This document shows positions 9,642 to 20,864 of a stretch of 64,000 nt of DNA, in pieces; positions within the stretch are counted from its first letter, which is position 1, and each line of letters starts with the position of its first letter. The position numbers were made by a program, and so were the translations under genes. The DNA comes from Mesorhabditis belari (lineage: Eukaryota > Nematoda > Chromadorea > Rhabditida > Rhabditidae): the NCBI GenBank assembly GCA_958450365.1, contig CAUEEP010000536.1, positions 59,588 to 123,587 of the forward strand, read 5' to 3'. Below the pieces are notes generated by a model, which saw nothing but the letters and a program-made list of their open reading frames with translations, did not search any database and was not told the DNA's origin.

Positions 9642-12130
9642 CTTTAATTTAACCTTGTCTACTTCTAGGCTTTTCTACTTTTTTCGTTTCTAGTTCCAAA
9701 ATCGTTGCTGTTTTATTCTTTGCATTTTCGTTTTCGAAGAAACCTGACGTTTTCGAAGAAACCTGAGGCGACCAAACTGATTATAAACTGGTTAGACTTC
9801 GGGCCGTTGATCCTTCTGATCATCGGTTTTCGTGGCATTCCTCAGAATTAGCCCAAAAGTCGTACCACTTTATTGATCATTTTGGTCATCTCGTAGTGGT
9901 TTCTTTGCATTTAAATTTATATTTCCATCACTCATTTTTTTTCTCAAAATTAACTAGTTGTTTATCTGAGTTCATTGTTTTGGATTTATAATTATGAATC
10001 TGTTCCACTTTCGTTTTTTATATATTTATTAAACAAATCTTTATAAATACAATTTTTTCATTGATGCTTTAATTCACCCCATATTATTTTGCGATTGAAT
10101 ACATTTTACGGAATATACCGAGAAGAAGCGTCTAAAAAAACTAAAAATTTTTCCTTCTATTCTAAATCGAAAAGTTTTGTAGTAGGTCTGTCTAGTATAA
10201 CTGATCTCTGCACTATATTTGCATTTAGCATAGAATCTCAACAAAACCTTTACTCAATATCTTATAGAGTACTTTCTCTAGGTCCAATTTTTATGCAGCA
10301 TTCTTAAAAATAGTGGTTTCGTAAGACTTTTCATCATGTCCTAACGATACCTCTATAAATTCTTACTGGCATGAATTTATTCTTTGACCCAGATTTTCTT
10401 CATGTTTTTATCTTAAAGTTACTAAGGATGTTGTCGATTTTTATTACGAGATTTCATAAGGAATATTTTAAGACGGATCACAAGTTGATCGGTCAACTGG
10501 AAGTGGGAGATATGAAGGAAGAAAAGGCAGCGATATAGGTGAAAGGAGTACCATTCTTGAGGATGGTTCCATTCTCAACGAACTTAATTTACTCTATGTT
10601 CATCGGTAAGTCTGCAAAAAAATAAAAAATAAAAATCTGTTTCTCGGAAGGTGAGGGGTTTTTCCTCCTTTTTGTGCAGCTTTCGTTGGTGGGGGTGACG
10701 GAGTGTTCTGCCCCGGATCCTGATCTCGGCTTGGCGACTCTTCTTTCTCTTTGTCAGCTCTTCGCTCTAGTTCGACGAACGATGGCCCCTTCGTTTGTCG
10801 ATCCTTTCTTGTTGTTCATTCTATAGCAAAAGTATTTGAAAACCGCAACATAAACTCAGACGCTTCCAAGCTGTCAATAATATTTGTCCTTATTTGTTCT
10901 GCACACCCTGTAGTTGCTCCTATTTCCCCACCAAATATAAGAAAAAACTACTAGCAATAGGACACTACCTGAATAAGGAAAAAATAACAAAATTTCCCTT
11001 AGCCTCGGCAAATGATTTGCGTTTGCGTTGAAAATTATTGATTTGCAGAAACGTCCAAATCAGAAAGTAGCCGGAATAAAATTTTTTGATCGATAAGAAT
11101 TCTTTTAAATGCATATGCAAATTTCAGGAATAGTTTTTTCTTTGTGTTCATGATTTGTGTTATTCAAGTATTGTTGTTTTAGCAATAAAAAGTTGTAAAG
11201 ATTTTGATACAATGCTTTTTCAAGTTCGTACTTGTCGCTATTAAAATTCGAGGTAGTCGGAGTCGGGGGAGCTGGCTGGCTAGGCTGAGAGGGTTTGTCT
11301 ATGCCGACTGCGAGTGTCTGTCTCCTCTCTCGTAGATGAACTTTGTGTGGTGTATTGCCCCTTCTCTGCCCTTAATTATTTGTTGGGGAAACCTGTTTAT
11401 AAGAGAAAGTCAGATATCCCGCTCGTTTCTCGTCACAATCACCCTTCTTTGCCATTTCATCACCTTGCAACCTTTTGTTCTTCGTTTCTGTCCCCCCTAG
11501 TATTCGATGATTTTCAAACTGCCGATGTTAGACTGGAGTAAAGAAGGTTAGTAATGGATTAGGAATTGCTCATTATTGCTATCTATTTACTCAATATCAT
11601 AAACAAATAACTTTTGACAATGAAGACGAAAGACAAACGAAAGACAATGAAACCAAGGCAGGAGGTGGTCTGGCTGGCTTGGCTTAGCTAATCAAATTTT
11701 TAAATCTTTTTAACTTTAACTAGTCTAAGAATCTAGAAAACGTTGATTTTCTTGAAATAATTTCATTGTTGAATGATCGCCTTCCCTTTTCAAGAAGTTG
11801 AGTCAATTAGCTGATCGAATCGAACCCATCAAAAGAGATCGGATCGATCGAATCATTTTCTCTTTTTATCTCATAAAAGGTCTCTTTTCTTTTCTCTTTT
11901 CATTATCAGGAGATCTCAAATTTCACTTTTTACATACAAAAACCGGCACATCTTTCCGACAAACAAAAAAAAACGCCTGATGGCTATCCATGATTGATAG
12001 GAAAGCTCATTTTCAAAAGGCTACTTGAGACAAAGTTTAAATAAAAAATAAAATAAAATTTGAACAAAATAAAATAAAATTTTCAAGACTACAACTGAAT
12101 ATCTTAATTTTTTAAAAAAGGTTTAAGCTT
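9642..12130. other. Gene-poor stretch after the PHD gene
   Basis: No convincing multi-exon gene on either strand. A small direct duplication GTTTTCGAAGAAACCTGA occurs twice near 9737-9767. Short open frames at 10089-10307, 10751-10954 and 11314-11541 have no recognisable similarity. Confidence 0.4.
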
Positions 12131-12323
12131 GAAGACAGCTAGAAGACAGCTAGAAGACAACTTGAAGACAGCTAGAAGACAGCTAGAAGACAACTAGAAG
12201 ACAGCTAGAAGACAGCTAGAAGACAGCTAGAAGACAACTTGAAGACAGCTAGAAGACAGCTAGAAGACAGCTAGAAGACAGCTAGAAGACAGCTAGAAGA
12301 CAGCTAGAAGACAGCTAGAAGAC
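12131..12323 (+). repeat. 11-bp tandem array GAAGACAGCTA
   Basis: About 17 copies of GAAGACAGCTA, with GAAGACAACT(A/T) variants interspersed every few units. It lies about 60 bp upstream of the first exon-like block of hlh-30 copy 1. Confidence 0.9.
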
Positions 12324-13240
12324 TCCTTTTTCTGTCTTGATTCTGAATTTGAGTTGAAACTGTAAGAACTTAAAAAACCATTTAGGTGGTAGGCCACTCA
12401 GGCTCACCCGTCGGGATGGGAATGCCGGGCGCGATGCAATTCCGCCACGTCGTCTCCTTCAGCTCCCTCCTCATCGGATATGGATCAATTGGTAAACTTT
12501 ATAATAATATAATAGTAAGCTGTGGATATAATAGGTCTCTGATATATAGGTCTCTGATATGTCTAAATGATTATTATTGTTTGCAGGTACGTGGCTCGTC
12601 GCAAGGACCCGTTCCCAGTGCCGAATCCGGATTTCTACCGCGATCGCAGAAAGAAGGACATTCATAATATGAGTGAGTTCATTTCATTCATAATTATCAA
12701 TGAAATCAGAAGTTTTTATTAGCTATTATATTTATTATTATTAATATTATTAATATTTAGAAATACGGTATAGACAAGGGAATTACAGACGCGCGAAAGT
12801 GACGATCTTTTTTAAAACATGAGATTTCATTGTCCAGTAGTGTAGATACCCGTTAAACCATTCTACTAAGCGAGTAAATAAAGATTAAGGATAGGCATTT
12901 TTGGAGGCAAATCTAGGAACTCAAGGAGATCTTGGCGAAGAATGGCCTCAAGGCGCCCACCAAAGTTCTTCCTACATTCCCAGCCCCTGGATCAATCAAA
13001 CAGGAGATCGAAGAGAGTCGAAATCAAACCCCATGGGATCACTTGTAAGCGATTGCTCAACTCTTCTCATGACTCCCCTCGAGAAGACACACAATCAATC
13101 GGCTCCCGATTGGGTAATAAAAAAATCAGCAACTAGTACTAGGTCCCCAAATTTAAGTTCTATATTTTGCTCTTTTTGTTTATTTTTAGTCCTCATCGGG
13201 TTTTATGTCACAACGTCAACGTTTTTTAAAACATGAGATT

Positions 13241-13280
13241 GTCAGAGTTGTGACATAACGTTTTATGTCACAACTCTGAC
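13241..13280. repeat. Fold-back palindrome inside an hlh-30 exon
   Basis: GTCAGAGTTGTGACATAA (13241-13258), loop CGTT, then TTATGTCACAACTCTGAC (13263-13280): an 18-bp perfect stem. Copy 2 (51492-51363, minus) has only one pass of this sequence, so copy 1 gained an inverted duplication that breaks the frame. Confidence 0.85.
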
Positions 13281-13499
13281 ACGACGTCTGCGATGGCGAT
13301 CGCCTCCCCGCTAGGATGTATTCACCATGGGTCCGATCAATTCTTTGGCTCAAGTCCACAAGGTCATCAGATGCCACAATGGAGGTGGAGAAGTTATAGA
13401 TATATCAAACAAAACTTCGTCTAATTATATTCTATTGCTTGTTTACAATATTAGATAAAGCCAGTATCAAATGGGAGCAGAGTGGCCAATTTGGTAGCA

Positions 13500-13960
13500 A
13501 AATAGAAGCTAAAGTATAAGTTTATTGTAGAAGTAGCTACAGTAGTAGAAGTGAAAGTAGAAGCCACGGTGGCTTATCATAAGAAATTACTGTATCAAAT
13601 ACTTGCCATTTCTATGTATTCAGATAAAGTTAGTGTCAGTATTCAGATAAAGTTAGTGTCAAATAGAAGCAGAAAGTGGTCAAATTTGGTTGCAAAGTAG
13701 AAGCTACAGTAGCTTATTGTAAAGTAGAAGCAAAGTAGTAGAAGTAGAAGTAGAAGCAAAGTAGAAGCTACAGTAGCTTATTGAAAAACAGTAGAAGATT
13801 ACTGTATCAAATACTTCCCTTTTCTATTAGATCGCTCAACTCTTTCTATTACTAAACTATAAACTCTTTCTATTACTTCCCTTTTCTATTAGCTTACAAT
13901 TAGTTATTTAGTTTATAGTCAGTAAGTATTCAATATCTAGTTTCTAATAGTATTTCTAAA
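13500..13960 (+). repeat. Degenerate AGTAGAAG/GTAGAAGCTACAGTAG repeat (intron)
   Basis: Irregular repeats of AAGTAGAAGCTACAGTAGCTTATTG and AGATAAAGTTAGTGTCA within the intron of hlh-30 copy 1. The block is much shorter in copy 2 (about 51190-51310). Confidence 0.6.
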
Positions 13961-14198
13961 TAGCTCTAACATTTGCAGATACCGCCCCGACAGCCACAAA
14001 GGGATGCACCACGGGCCATTCATTTTAATATGAAATATCTAATATGCTCTGCATATAGAACAATCCACTCCTCCACTCGGACCCGTCGATGTCACAAGCC
14101 GGTGGCCCGTCGCCAAACCTTGCCGCCAAAGTCAGATGAGCGCCGATATCTCGTGGGATCCATCGAATTTCAGGTATGATGAAAAGAAAAGGGATATA

Positions 14199-14402
14199 CA
14201 GTGCGTTTCAAATTCTTAAACGCACCCTCTAAAATAGCGAATTTTGCATTTTGACCACCTCTACAACTATTAATCTTTTTTCTATTAGAAAGAGCATGTC
14301 TTAAAACCTAAATAACACGAAAAATAAGCATACTGTAAAAAACAAAAATTTTCAAAATAGAAACTTTTTGCTAAATCAACCGTTTCAAATTCTTAAACGC
14401 AC
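14199..14402 (+). repeat. Left terminal inverted repeat of the Tc3-like element
   Basis: Begins CAGTGCGTTTCAAATTC and ends with a second GTTTCAAATTCTTAAACGCA block. Reverse complement of 15560-15763. Confidence 0.95.
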
Positions 14403-14459
14403 TATGAAAATATTTTTATTTATCGACATAAATTAAAAATCAAAGGTAAAAAATCAAAA

Positions 14460-15472
14460 CTAATAATCTGTCCACGCACCAGAACGATTAATTACTTGAA
14501 AAATGCGGTCTGGCATTGAATTGATGAGGTTTTGAAGAGCAGAGACGTCGAGATCGCTCCAGGCCGAAAAAATTGCTGCTTTAAGTGTAGAAACGTCTTG
14601 AAACTGACGATGATTCTTGTAGACAGCTCGAACAAGTATTCCCCATAAATTTTCTATCGGATTGAGGTCAGGAGACTGTGCGAGCCAGTCCAAAGTTGCA
14701 ATGTTGTTGTTTTTCAGCCAGTCTCGGGTATCTCCGGCTCGATGAACTGACGCGTTGTCCGATTGAAACAAATCGGGAACGGTTTGATTTAGGAGCGAAA
14801 ACGGCGACAAGCAATTGTTCAAGATATCTATCTAGTCATCCGATTCGAAACCATCTTCAGAGCGACCGTTCCATCAGCACAAAATGCGGCCCAAACCATC
14901 ACAGAACCACCGCCAAAGTTTCGAGTCTCAAACACCATCGAATCACGTCGAAGATCCCTCCAATAGTAGCCAACGCTATCGGGGCTATCCAAATTCCATT
15001 TCTTCTCATCGGAAAAGATCACCTAAACGCAAAAAAAAATAATAAAACATGATCGGCTTTCTAACCATAGACCAATCCTGATTCATATGAGCCTTGGCGA
15101 ACGCCAATCGGGATTCCTTGTGCAAAAGCGTCACAGCCGGTTGCTTGTTCAACAAGTGTCGATCGATATGTGAATTTTCCGTGACGGCTCGCCAAATTGT
15201 CGACTTCGAAGTGTCGATTTTCAGTTCCGTTTTCACTTCATTGATCGTTTTTCCGTGGATGTTGTTCACAATATGACGTCTAGCTCACGGTGTAAGCTTG
15301 GTTTTGGTCCTGGCTTCTTTGGTGCAGAAACGAACTCGGACTTTATATAATTTCGCACGGCAGAGTCGGATCGGCCCAAATTTTTTGCGATTTTCCTTAT
15401 TGAGTCGCCAATCCTTAAACGGGCATCAATCTGGCCTTTCTCATAATCCGTGAGCAGCTTTCCGTGTGCCAT
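14460..15472 (-). pseudogene. Tc3-type DD34E transposase, inactivated
   Basis: Cut-and-paste transposase of the Tc1/mariner family. From ATG at 15472: an N-terminal helix-turn-helix (LTDYEKGQID...SIRKIAKNLGRSDSAVRNY), a GPKP linker, a second helix-turn-helix (NNIHGKTINEVKTELKID), then the catalytic core after a 43-bp intron (15023-15065; an intron is also known in Tc3). The catalytic motifs are IFSDEKKW (first Asp), QSDNASVH (second Asp) and NPIENLWG (Glu), with 34 residues between the last two. It is broken: the frame shifts and meets TGA around 15285-15310 after GPKP, and a stop plus frameshift separates the two catalytic blocks near 14823-14830. The C-terminus (GAWTDY, stop at 14460) is family-like. 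The ends are intact, so the element could in principle be mobilised by another copy's enzyme. Confidence 0.93.
15023..15065 (-). other. Intron of the Tc3-type transposase
   Basis: GTTAGAAAG...GCGTTTAG between DWSM and VIFSDE. 43 bp, GT-AG. Removing it restores the reading into the first catalytic motif. Confidence 0.8.
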
Positions 15473-15559
15473 TTATCTGGAAATTAACAAAAATTATAAA
15501 TTTAATAAAAAAATATGCACAACAAAACGAAAAATTTCAAATAACAACAGCAAAGGCGG

Positions 15560-15763
15560 GTGCGTTTAAGAATTTGAAACGGTTGATTTAGCAAAAAGTT
15601 TCTATTTTGAAAATTTTTGTTTTTTACAGTATGCTTATTTTTCGTGTTATTTAGGTTTTAAGACATGCTCTTTCTAATAGAAAAAAGATTAATAGTTGTA
15701 GAGGTGGTCAAAATGCAAAATTCGCTATTTTAGAGGGTGCGTTTAAGAATTTGAAACGCACTG
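15560..15763 (-). repeat. Right terminal inverted repeat of the Tc3-like element
   Basis: Ends GAATTTGAAACGCACTG next to the TA target duplication. Same outer and inner repeat blocks as the left end. Confidence 0.95.
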
Positions 15764-15879
15764 TATTGTATCCAATATAGAATATGTACGGTACTTTGCT
15801 CCCTAGAAGTCGAAAATCTTGATTAAGCCTTGTTTAGATCATCCTGAAGCTTCAATGGGCACTTACCACAGGCTATACA

Positions 15880-16060
15880 GTCAATAGCGTTTAAGTCCAA
15901 GGAAACTGTAGCTCAAGAGTACTGTAGCTCAAGGATACTGTAACCCAGAGCACAACAGTCCAAGAATACTATAGCTAGGGATACCTTTGAGTAATGTGGT
16001 CCGAGATACTGTAGCTGAATATTTCTTGTATGTTTATACAGTATGTTTAGAAGTTGTTTC
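15880..16060 (+). repeat. Degenerate TACTGTAGCTCAAGGA repeat
   Basis: Five to six imperfect copies of (T)ACTGTAGCTCAAG(G/A) in the last intron of hlh-30 copy 1. Related sequence, inverted, lies at 50640-50720 in copy 2. Confidence 0.65.
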
Positions 16061-16529
16061 CAGGGCACTTGGGGAGCATTTGTCAAGCTATTTAGAAGAT
16101 ATCGGATATTTAGAGGATACCTAATATTTCAATTCCCCTAAAAGTCTCAATTCTTCGATTTTCAGCCCCGACGGGAACACCCAGCCGATGCACGCCAATC
16201 AAGTGAAGAAAGGAAACGGGATGTGGAATGGCTCAGCATTCAGTTTAAAAGACTCAGACTCACTCAGGGACCCAAACTCGCGTTGTTTTCCCACCGATTG
16301 AGCCATTTCTTCCCTTTCTCCCACCATTCTCTCTCGGGTCCACAATCAACAGGAACGATTTTATTTCTTTTTCATTTCTTTTTGTCATTATTTTGATTCA
16401 TTTGATTGGTTCATTTGATTTGATTGGTAACTCTAGATCGATTGGAAAATCATCCTCACATCTATCATTGGATATCTCAAATTTCCATACAAGTTAACAG
16501 ATATTTAATTGACGCCTGGCTTAGCCTAG

Positions 16530-16775
16530 GATCCTAGTCTGACTCCATTGAAGCATTGGAGGCTAGTCTGACTCCATTGAAGCATTGGAGTCTAGTCTGG
16601 CTCCAGCCTAGTCTAGCTCCAGCCTAGTCAGGCTCCAGCAGCCTAGTCTAGCTCCAGCAGCCTAGTCTGGCTCCAGCAGCCTAGTCTGGCTCCAGCCTAG
16701 TCTAGCTCCAGCAGCCTAGTCTAGCTCCAGCCTAGTCTAGCTCCAGCCTAGTCTGGCTCCAGCAGCCTAGTCTAC
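16530..16775 (+). repeat. Tandem array CCTAGTCTAGCTCCAG
   Basis: About 15 imperfect 15-18 bp units (GCAGCCTAGTCT(A/G)GCTCCA). GC-richer than its surroundings. Starts about 230 bp after the end of hlh-30 copy 1. Confidence 0.9.
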
Positions 16776-17339
16776 CGTAATCCTGATCTGTTTGACCTAA
16801 GCTGGCCTAATCCATCCAATCACCAATAAATTTTCGTTATACTTATAATTTCGCTATCAACTACATATGATATGCTATTTGTGGCCTGTTCGTCGATTCC
16901 CAGTGTGCGTTCGTGTGTGCATTTCCGAAATTCCTTTTTTGATAAATCCCCTTCGAATCAATTCATCATCATCAAAAGCAAGAACAACAAAACCGTGTAC
17001 ATTCTATCCCGTGAATTTGCTGTTCTATTTCAAATTTCATTTTACTATTCGATTCGTAAATTATTCCTTTTATACAAAAATTTCCATTATGCCTTGTGTT
17101 TTTTCTCTGATACGTTCAAAAAAAAAGCTGAGAAATTTCTAATAGGCGCATATGTTTCTTTTTCGAGTTTCTTTTCATTTTCTTTTCATTTTTTCATTTT
17201 TTTTATTTTTGGGGATTTTAAATGCAAGTTTTTTGTTTTGTTTACTATGTTTTATTTGTTTTATTCATCAAATGTGAAGGTGATTTGGGATTTCGACTTT
17301 ACTCTTTCGAAAATTGCAAACGTACACTCTTCATAGTTT

Positions 17340-18180
17340 TTTGTTCTATAAACTGCTCGTTTTCGCAAGAAGACTAGTGCACGAGAAGTAGTGCGTTTAC
17401 GAGCACAAAATGAAGCTGTAGGCGAATTTACAGCTATAGAAAGATTCTGAGTGCTATAGAAAGAAGAGCTATAGAAAGATTCTCCATCTAACGCGTTTGG
17501 CACTGATTTCAAACTGTAAACTCATAATATAGTTTACAAGTATTGCTTTTATTTCATAAATTATCTAGATCACAATCCCAAAGTCACCCTAAAGTTGATG
17601 ATTCTGTATATTTATGAAAAAAAAATGTTTCTATTAAAATTGCTTTGTGTGAAAGAAACGACGAGGCCGGACGGAGAGACAGGCAAAGTCTGCAATCATA
17701 TTCATGCAATTATATTTCATTCGTTTGACTGTCCTTTCAGCCGGTCTAAACGTCCCAATTGATTCGCATTGACCCCCGTTCCCCAATTCTGAATTCTATA
17801 TAGGCATTCGCTTGTCTCATCCCTCCTCTTCCCTCTCTTCCTCTTCCCTCATCTTCCCTCGTCTTCCCTCTCTTTGCTTCCCTTCCCTCCTTCCCCAATC
17901 CATTCATCCATTCGATTCTTTTCTTTATTTCCCAACACTGTATATAGACATGGCTTTTGTGAAATAAAACTTTTAATTTTTCAAGATAACCGAATACACA
18001 GTTACACAAATCTAAGAGCAAATGACTGTACTCTACAGAATTGGATGGAATATCGTAAGCCGGTCTAAATCTCCACGATTGAGAGAATGTGATCAGATCC
18101 AGCTGTGATATCATGCCAGCTTGTCAACGGTGGAAAATATTTGGTACTGCAAGGCAGTAACGTCGCGTAACTTGGTTACG
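17340..18180 (+). repeat. Inverted segmental duplicate, arm 1 (pairs with 58190-59050)
   Basis: Shares, in inverted order, the CTATAGAAAGATTC repeats, CTCGTAAACGCACTACTTCT, the GGTGACC/AAAGTCACC block, a polypyrimidine tract (CCTCTTCCCTCTCTTCC) and the GCCGGTCTAAAT block. The conserved open frames of about 64-122 residues (17746-18114 minus, 17874-18068 plus) follow the low-complexity tract and are not claimed as genes. Confidence 0.8.
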
Positions 18181-19170
18181 GATTACGATAGTGTCTATAG
18201 TTATGGTTACTGTAGCATCTACTGGCTGAGTCACTCTTTAGCAAAGTCGATAAAGCAGCTAAGTTTATTACAAGTTGACGATCGGAAAACGTTTTCAAGT
18301 TAGAAAATTAACCGTTATCATTTATATAAATTCTTTGAAAGACAAATTCAATTCTTTTTTCTGGAAACCCGCCAATTGCTACAAATTTGTGGAAAAGAGA
18401 AAAAGAAGAGAAAAAGGAGAGAAAGGAGAAAAAGGAGAAAAAGGAGAGAAAAGCTCACTTGATGATCATTGATTCTCGGAAAGCTTTTTATTTCACAGAA
18501 AAAGAAACGGTTGAAGCAAACAGATACGAAGATTTACTTTGGAACATTGTGAGAAATGTATTGATATTTTCCAATGATACATTGAACCCCGAATACTCCA
18601 CAGGTACCGCGGTCCAAGTTTACACTCAAGCAAATCAATCTCAACACAACACTGTTTCTGGGCGCTTGAGTATCATCATCTTTTAATAATTTTTTCTAAG
18701 CGCTGGTTAATGCTTAAAAGATGTATTATATCTCAAAAAATCACTTATTCTCTCTACTTTAATTTGATACCTAAGCACATAGAAACACTCTGGAAGCTCT
18801 AGATAAGCTTTGAAAGCTCTAGAGGCTTTAGAGGCTCTAGTAGCTATAGAGCTCTGAAGCTCTAGAAAATAGAAACTATCAATCAGTAAGGTATTCTTGA
18901 TTTTTATCGATGTCTTTTTCCCCATCTTCGGCGTTTATCCCTCATTAAATCTCATCTTTGACCGCCCAGGCCTTGGTCTCTGACCGGTTTTCAACCCGAA
19001 AAGTTTTTTTTGGGAGTTCGAGTGTTTGACGGCTTTATTTTCTTTCCCCCCCCAAACCCCCTGGGTTGAGTGCCTTAAATAGTTACTTAATTATTGATCG
19101 GAGTTACGATTTAGTTAGCTATCGAATATCGAAAGCTTATCGATTTTAAGCTGCTTAGTCATTACATATT
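18181..19170. other. Gene-free stretch with GA-rich and CTAGAGG tracts
   Basis: Contains a GAAAAAGGA purine run (18388-18455), a degenerate TCTAGAGGC block (18790-18870) and a poly-C run near 19048. An open frame at 18387-18686 is driven by the purine run. Confidence 0.4.
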
Positions 19171-19171
19171 G

Positions 19172-19399
19172 CTATGTAAAATAGCAATCAAAAGCTGATA
19201 TTCTTGACTTTCCAATGAAACAATTTTCTAGAACAGTTGCTGTTCTAGAAGCGGAGATCTGAACGGGCAAACATAAGCATGCCATTTCGATAATATCCAT
19301 AAGTAAGCCTAGACCCAAATCCCTGATTCCATCAATCAAAAATTGAGGATTTTTGGAGCCAAAATAGCCGCTTTTTTGAATTGAGCATGAGTGAATCAT
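19172..19399 (-). pseudogene. Possible GH13 (glycogen-branching-like) exon remnant
   Basis: The minus frame reads KSGYFGSKNPQFLIDGIRDL followed by GLGLLMDIIE. The pattern FG...FLID..R.LGL.LLMDI resembles the beta-3 strand region of GH13 alpha-amylase-family enzymes, such as branching enzyme (FGTPE-type loop, then LIDKAH-LGL-VLMDIV). The invariant Asp is present, but the His that should follow in D-x-V-x-(N/S)H is not. Only one block is visible, with no neighbouring exon. The call is tentative; it may be a chance resemblance. Confidence 0.2.
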
Positions 19400-19697
19400 G
19401 AGTTGGCTTGAATTTCCTTTTCAATTCCTGATGCTGAATTCAAAACGCGCATTATTTTCTCCTCAAATTAAAAAGATGTTTATACCAAGATTTCCAGATC
19501 AAGTTCGCTTGGCGATTTCGATTTCGAAGCAACCTAAAACGAATTCTGGTAGAAAATGGTGTTTATGAAATTCGAATTAGGTTGCTTACGTGTACTTTTA
19601 CTTAGCTAGCTCAATCATTAGACCATCTCGAGCTAGCTCAACAATTAGACTAGCTCGTATTTTATCATTTATTTTAGGACTCAAAAAAGTAGTGCAA

Positions 19698-19870
19698 TTA
19701 CAAACGTATTGCTGCATTTGCTGATCTCCGTGTTTTAAGTGACCTACTGAACGTCGGAGATCCTAATAGGAATTTATCCTGTAACTTTTTCGCACCAAAA
19801 ATAGCAAAAAGATCAGTGTCAGTGGTGCTTCGAAGGGTACCATAGCTAGTTCCGCCCAAAACCTCTTTGC
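19698..19870 (-). pseudogene. Exon-like fragment with GTSYGTLRST motif
   Basis: Reads GGTSYGTLRSTTDTDLFAIF and GAKKLQDKFLLGSPTFSRSL in one frame. The GTSYGTLRST part recurs in R1 copies at about 27890, 54160 and 62440, followed there by an early stop. This is therefore either an exon captured by R1 or an R1 fragment that became open. Function unknown. Confidence 0.25.
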
Positions 19871-19899
19871 TCACCTCTTTTTGACCCATTGACCAAAAA

Positions 19900-20860
19900 T
19901 TTTAAACAAACGGTTAGACGTTTTGCAGAGTGAAGCAAAGAGACGAAAAATTGACTTAAGTACGGTGATTGAACTTTAGTTCTTAGATGCTACAGCAATC
20001 TAACGGTATTGTATGCATCCGAACGCGCTAGTTCCACGGCAAATCGATGATGAGAGGTTGTTAGTATACTTCAACGATTAATCCAATTTTCGAACATGAA
20101 TTTTCAATCAAATATTGGAACGCTAATTGTAAAATGTCTTTTAAATTGATAAAATAATGTTTTTAAATAAAATCTTTCAGAATGCTTGCTCAAAATCATC
20201 TGGAGATGCTTCGTCACTCGTCAAAATGGAGTTGAATAATCTCAAAAGCTTTTGCACTACAAGTTCTTTTCAGGAAATTCTTTTCCTCATCTTCATTTCT
20301 TTATACTCCTTTTGTTTGACCTTCTCATCCCGACTTTGACGGGCTACAAATCCCCCAAATCAAATGTACATGTAAAAGAGGTTTATGAGACCTGATCTAG
20401 TTTGACATTTGATAATTTTTAGTTTTGATTTAGTTGACTAAGCAGCTTCATTGCCGAAGTTACTGTATCAGTTATTACTTTTATTTACTAGAAAACATTG
20501 CGCTTTGTTCATTTTATTCAAGTGACAAATAAACAAACATTGTAACTATTTGAAATCTCATTGTTAAAAATAAACAGTTCGCAATTGGAGATTCGAACCC
20601 ACCAAAAAAAGAGCTCGATTATTTCAAGGCTGATCTCTATAATCTCCATTGCCTTCACTATTGGATTCTTTTTTAAACTTGAAAGAAATATCTTTTTCTA
20701 CTTTGTTAAACAAAACTACTTTGTTTTTCAACATTTCCCCAAGAGAACAATCAGGTAAAACTTGCCTTGCTTGATGGTAATCCAAAACCTCTTTGCTCAC
20801 TTCTTTCTTGTTAAAAAATGTTAAACAAAGCTTTGAAGCTTTGAAGGAGCTTTATGGCAA
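19900..20860. other. Stretch with no recognisable gene
   Basis: AT-rich. One 60-codon open frame at 20157-20339 (plus) with no recognisable similarity, and a tRNA B-box-like motif at about 20585-20600 on the minus strand (see rejected list). Confidence 0.35.
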
Positions 20861-20864
20861 ATAA

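Larger units (their letters stand above)
14199..15763 (-). mobile_element. Tc3-like Tc1/mariner element with 204-bp IR/DR ends
   Basis: Length 1565 bp, flanked by TA on both sides (14197-14198 and 15764-15765). Terminal inverted repeats of 204 bp match end to end. Each carries the motif GTTTCAAATTCTTAAACGCA at its outer and inner edge, the IR/DR layout of elements with two transposase-binding sites per end. It encodes a single decayed transposase on the minus strand. The paralogous site at about 50850 lacks it, giving a natural empty site. Confidence 0.95.
12386..16301 (+). pseudogene. hlh-30: HLH-30/TFEB-type bHLH-Zip gene, copy 1 (bHLH core lost)
   Basis: MiT/TFE transcription factors bind E-boxes through a bHLH-leucine zipper and control lysosome and autophagy genes in the nucleus. 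Exon 12587-12672 reads PNPDFYRDRRKKDIHNM, the start of the family's basic region. The IERRRR helix-loop-helix exons and first zipper exon are absent: sequence jumps to exon 12917-13044 (ELKEILAKNGLKAPTKV...KQEIEESRNQTPWDH), the zipper end. Later exons are about 13190-13410 (FMSQ...IASPLG..HHGSDQFFGSSP), 13980-14020 (YRPDSHKGMHHGPF), 14059-14173 (NNPLLHSDPSMSQAGG...SWDPSNFR) and 16166-16301 (PDGNTQPMHANQVKKG to TGA). A 36-40 bp fold-back breaks the fourth and a 2-base indel the sixth. A Tc3-like element sits in the last intron. An exon-like block at 12386-12491 does not join in frame. Assignment rests on KKDIHNM plus copy 2. Non-functional as bHLH. Confidence 0.75.

Noticed and set aside
10380..10545. 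VTKDVVDFYY block resembling the start of a SANT domain
   Set aside because: Only about ten residues match, a stop follows immediately, and no neighbouring exon supports it.
13323..13458. Frame GPINSLAQVHKVIRCHNGGG conserved in both hlh-30 copies
   Set aside because: It is the shifted frame of the exon reading FFxSSPQxxQxPQWRW, which has proper splice borders in copy 2; the shadow frame stays open only because the copies are similar.
17746..18114. 122-codon minus frame conserved at 58378-58629
   Set aside because: Conservation is explained by the inverted duplication; the frame crosses a GGGAAGA purine tract and has no recognisable domain.
20585..20640. Possible tRNA on the minus strand (GGGTTCGAATCTCC B-box-like word and CTTGAAA, as in a Ser-UGA anticodon loop)
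   Set aside because: The anticodon stem and T stem do not pair properly and no acceptor stem closes. At most a tRNA-derived scrap.
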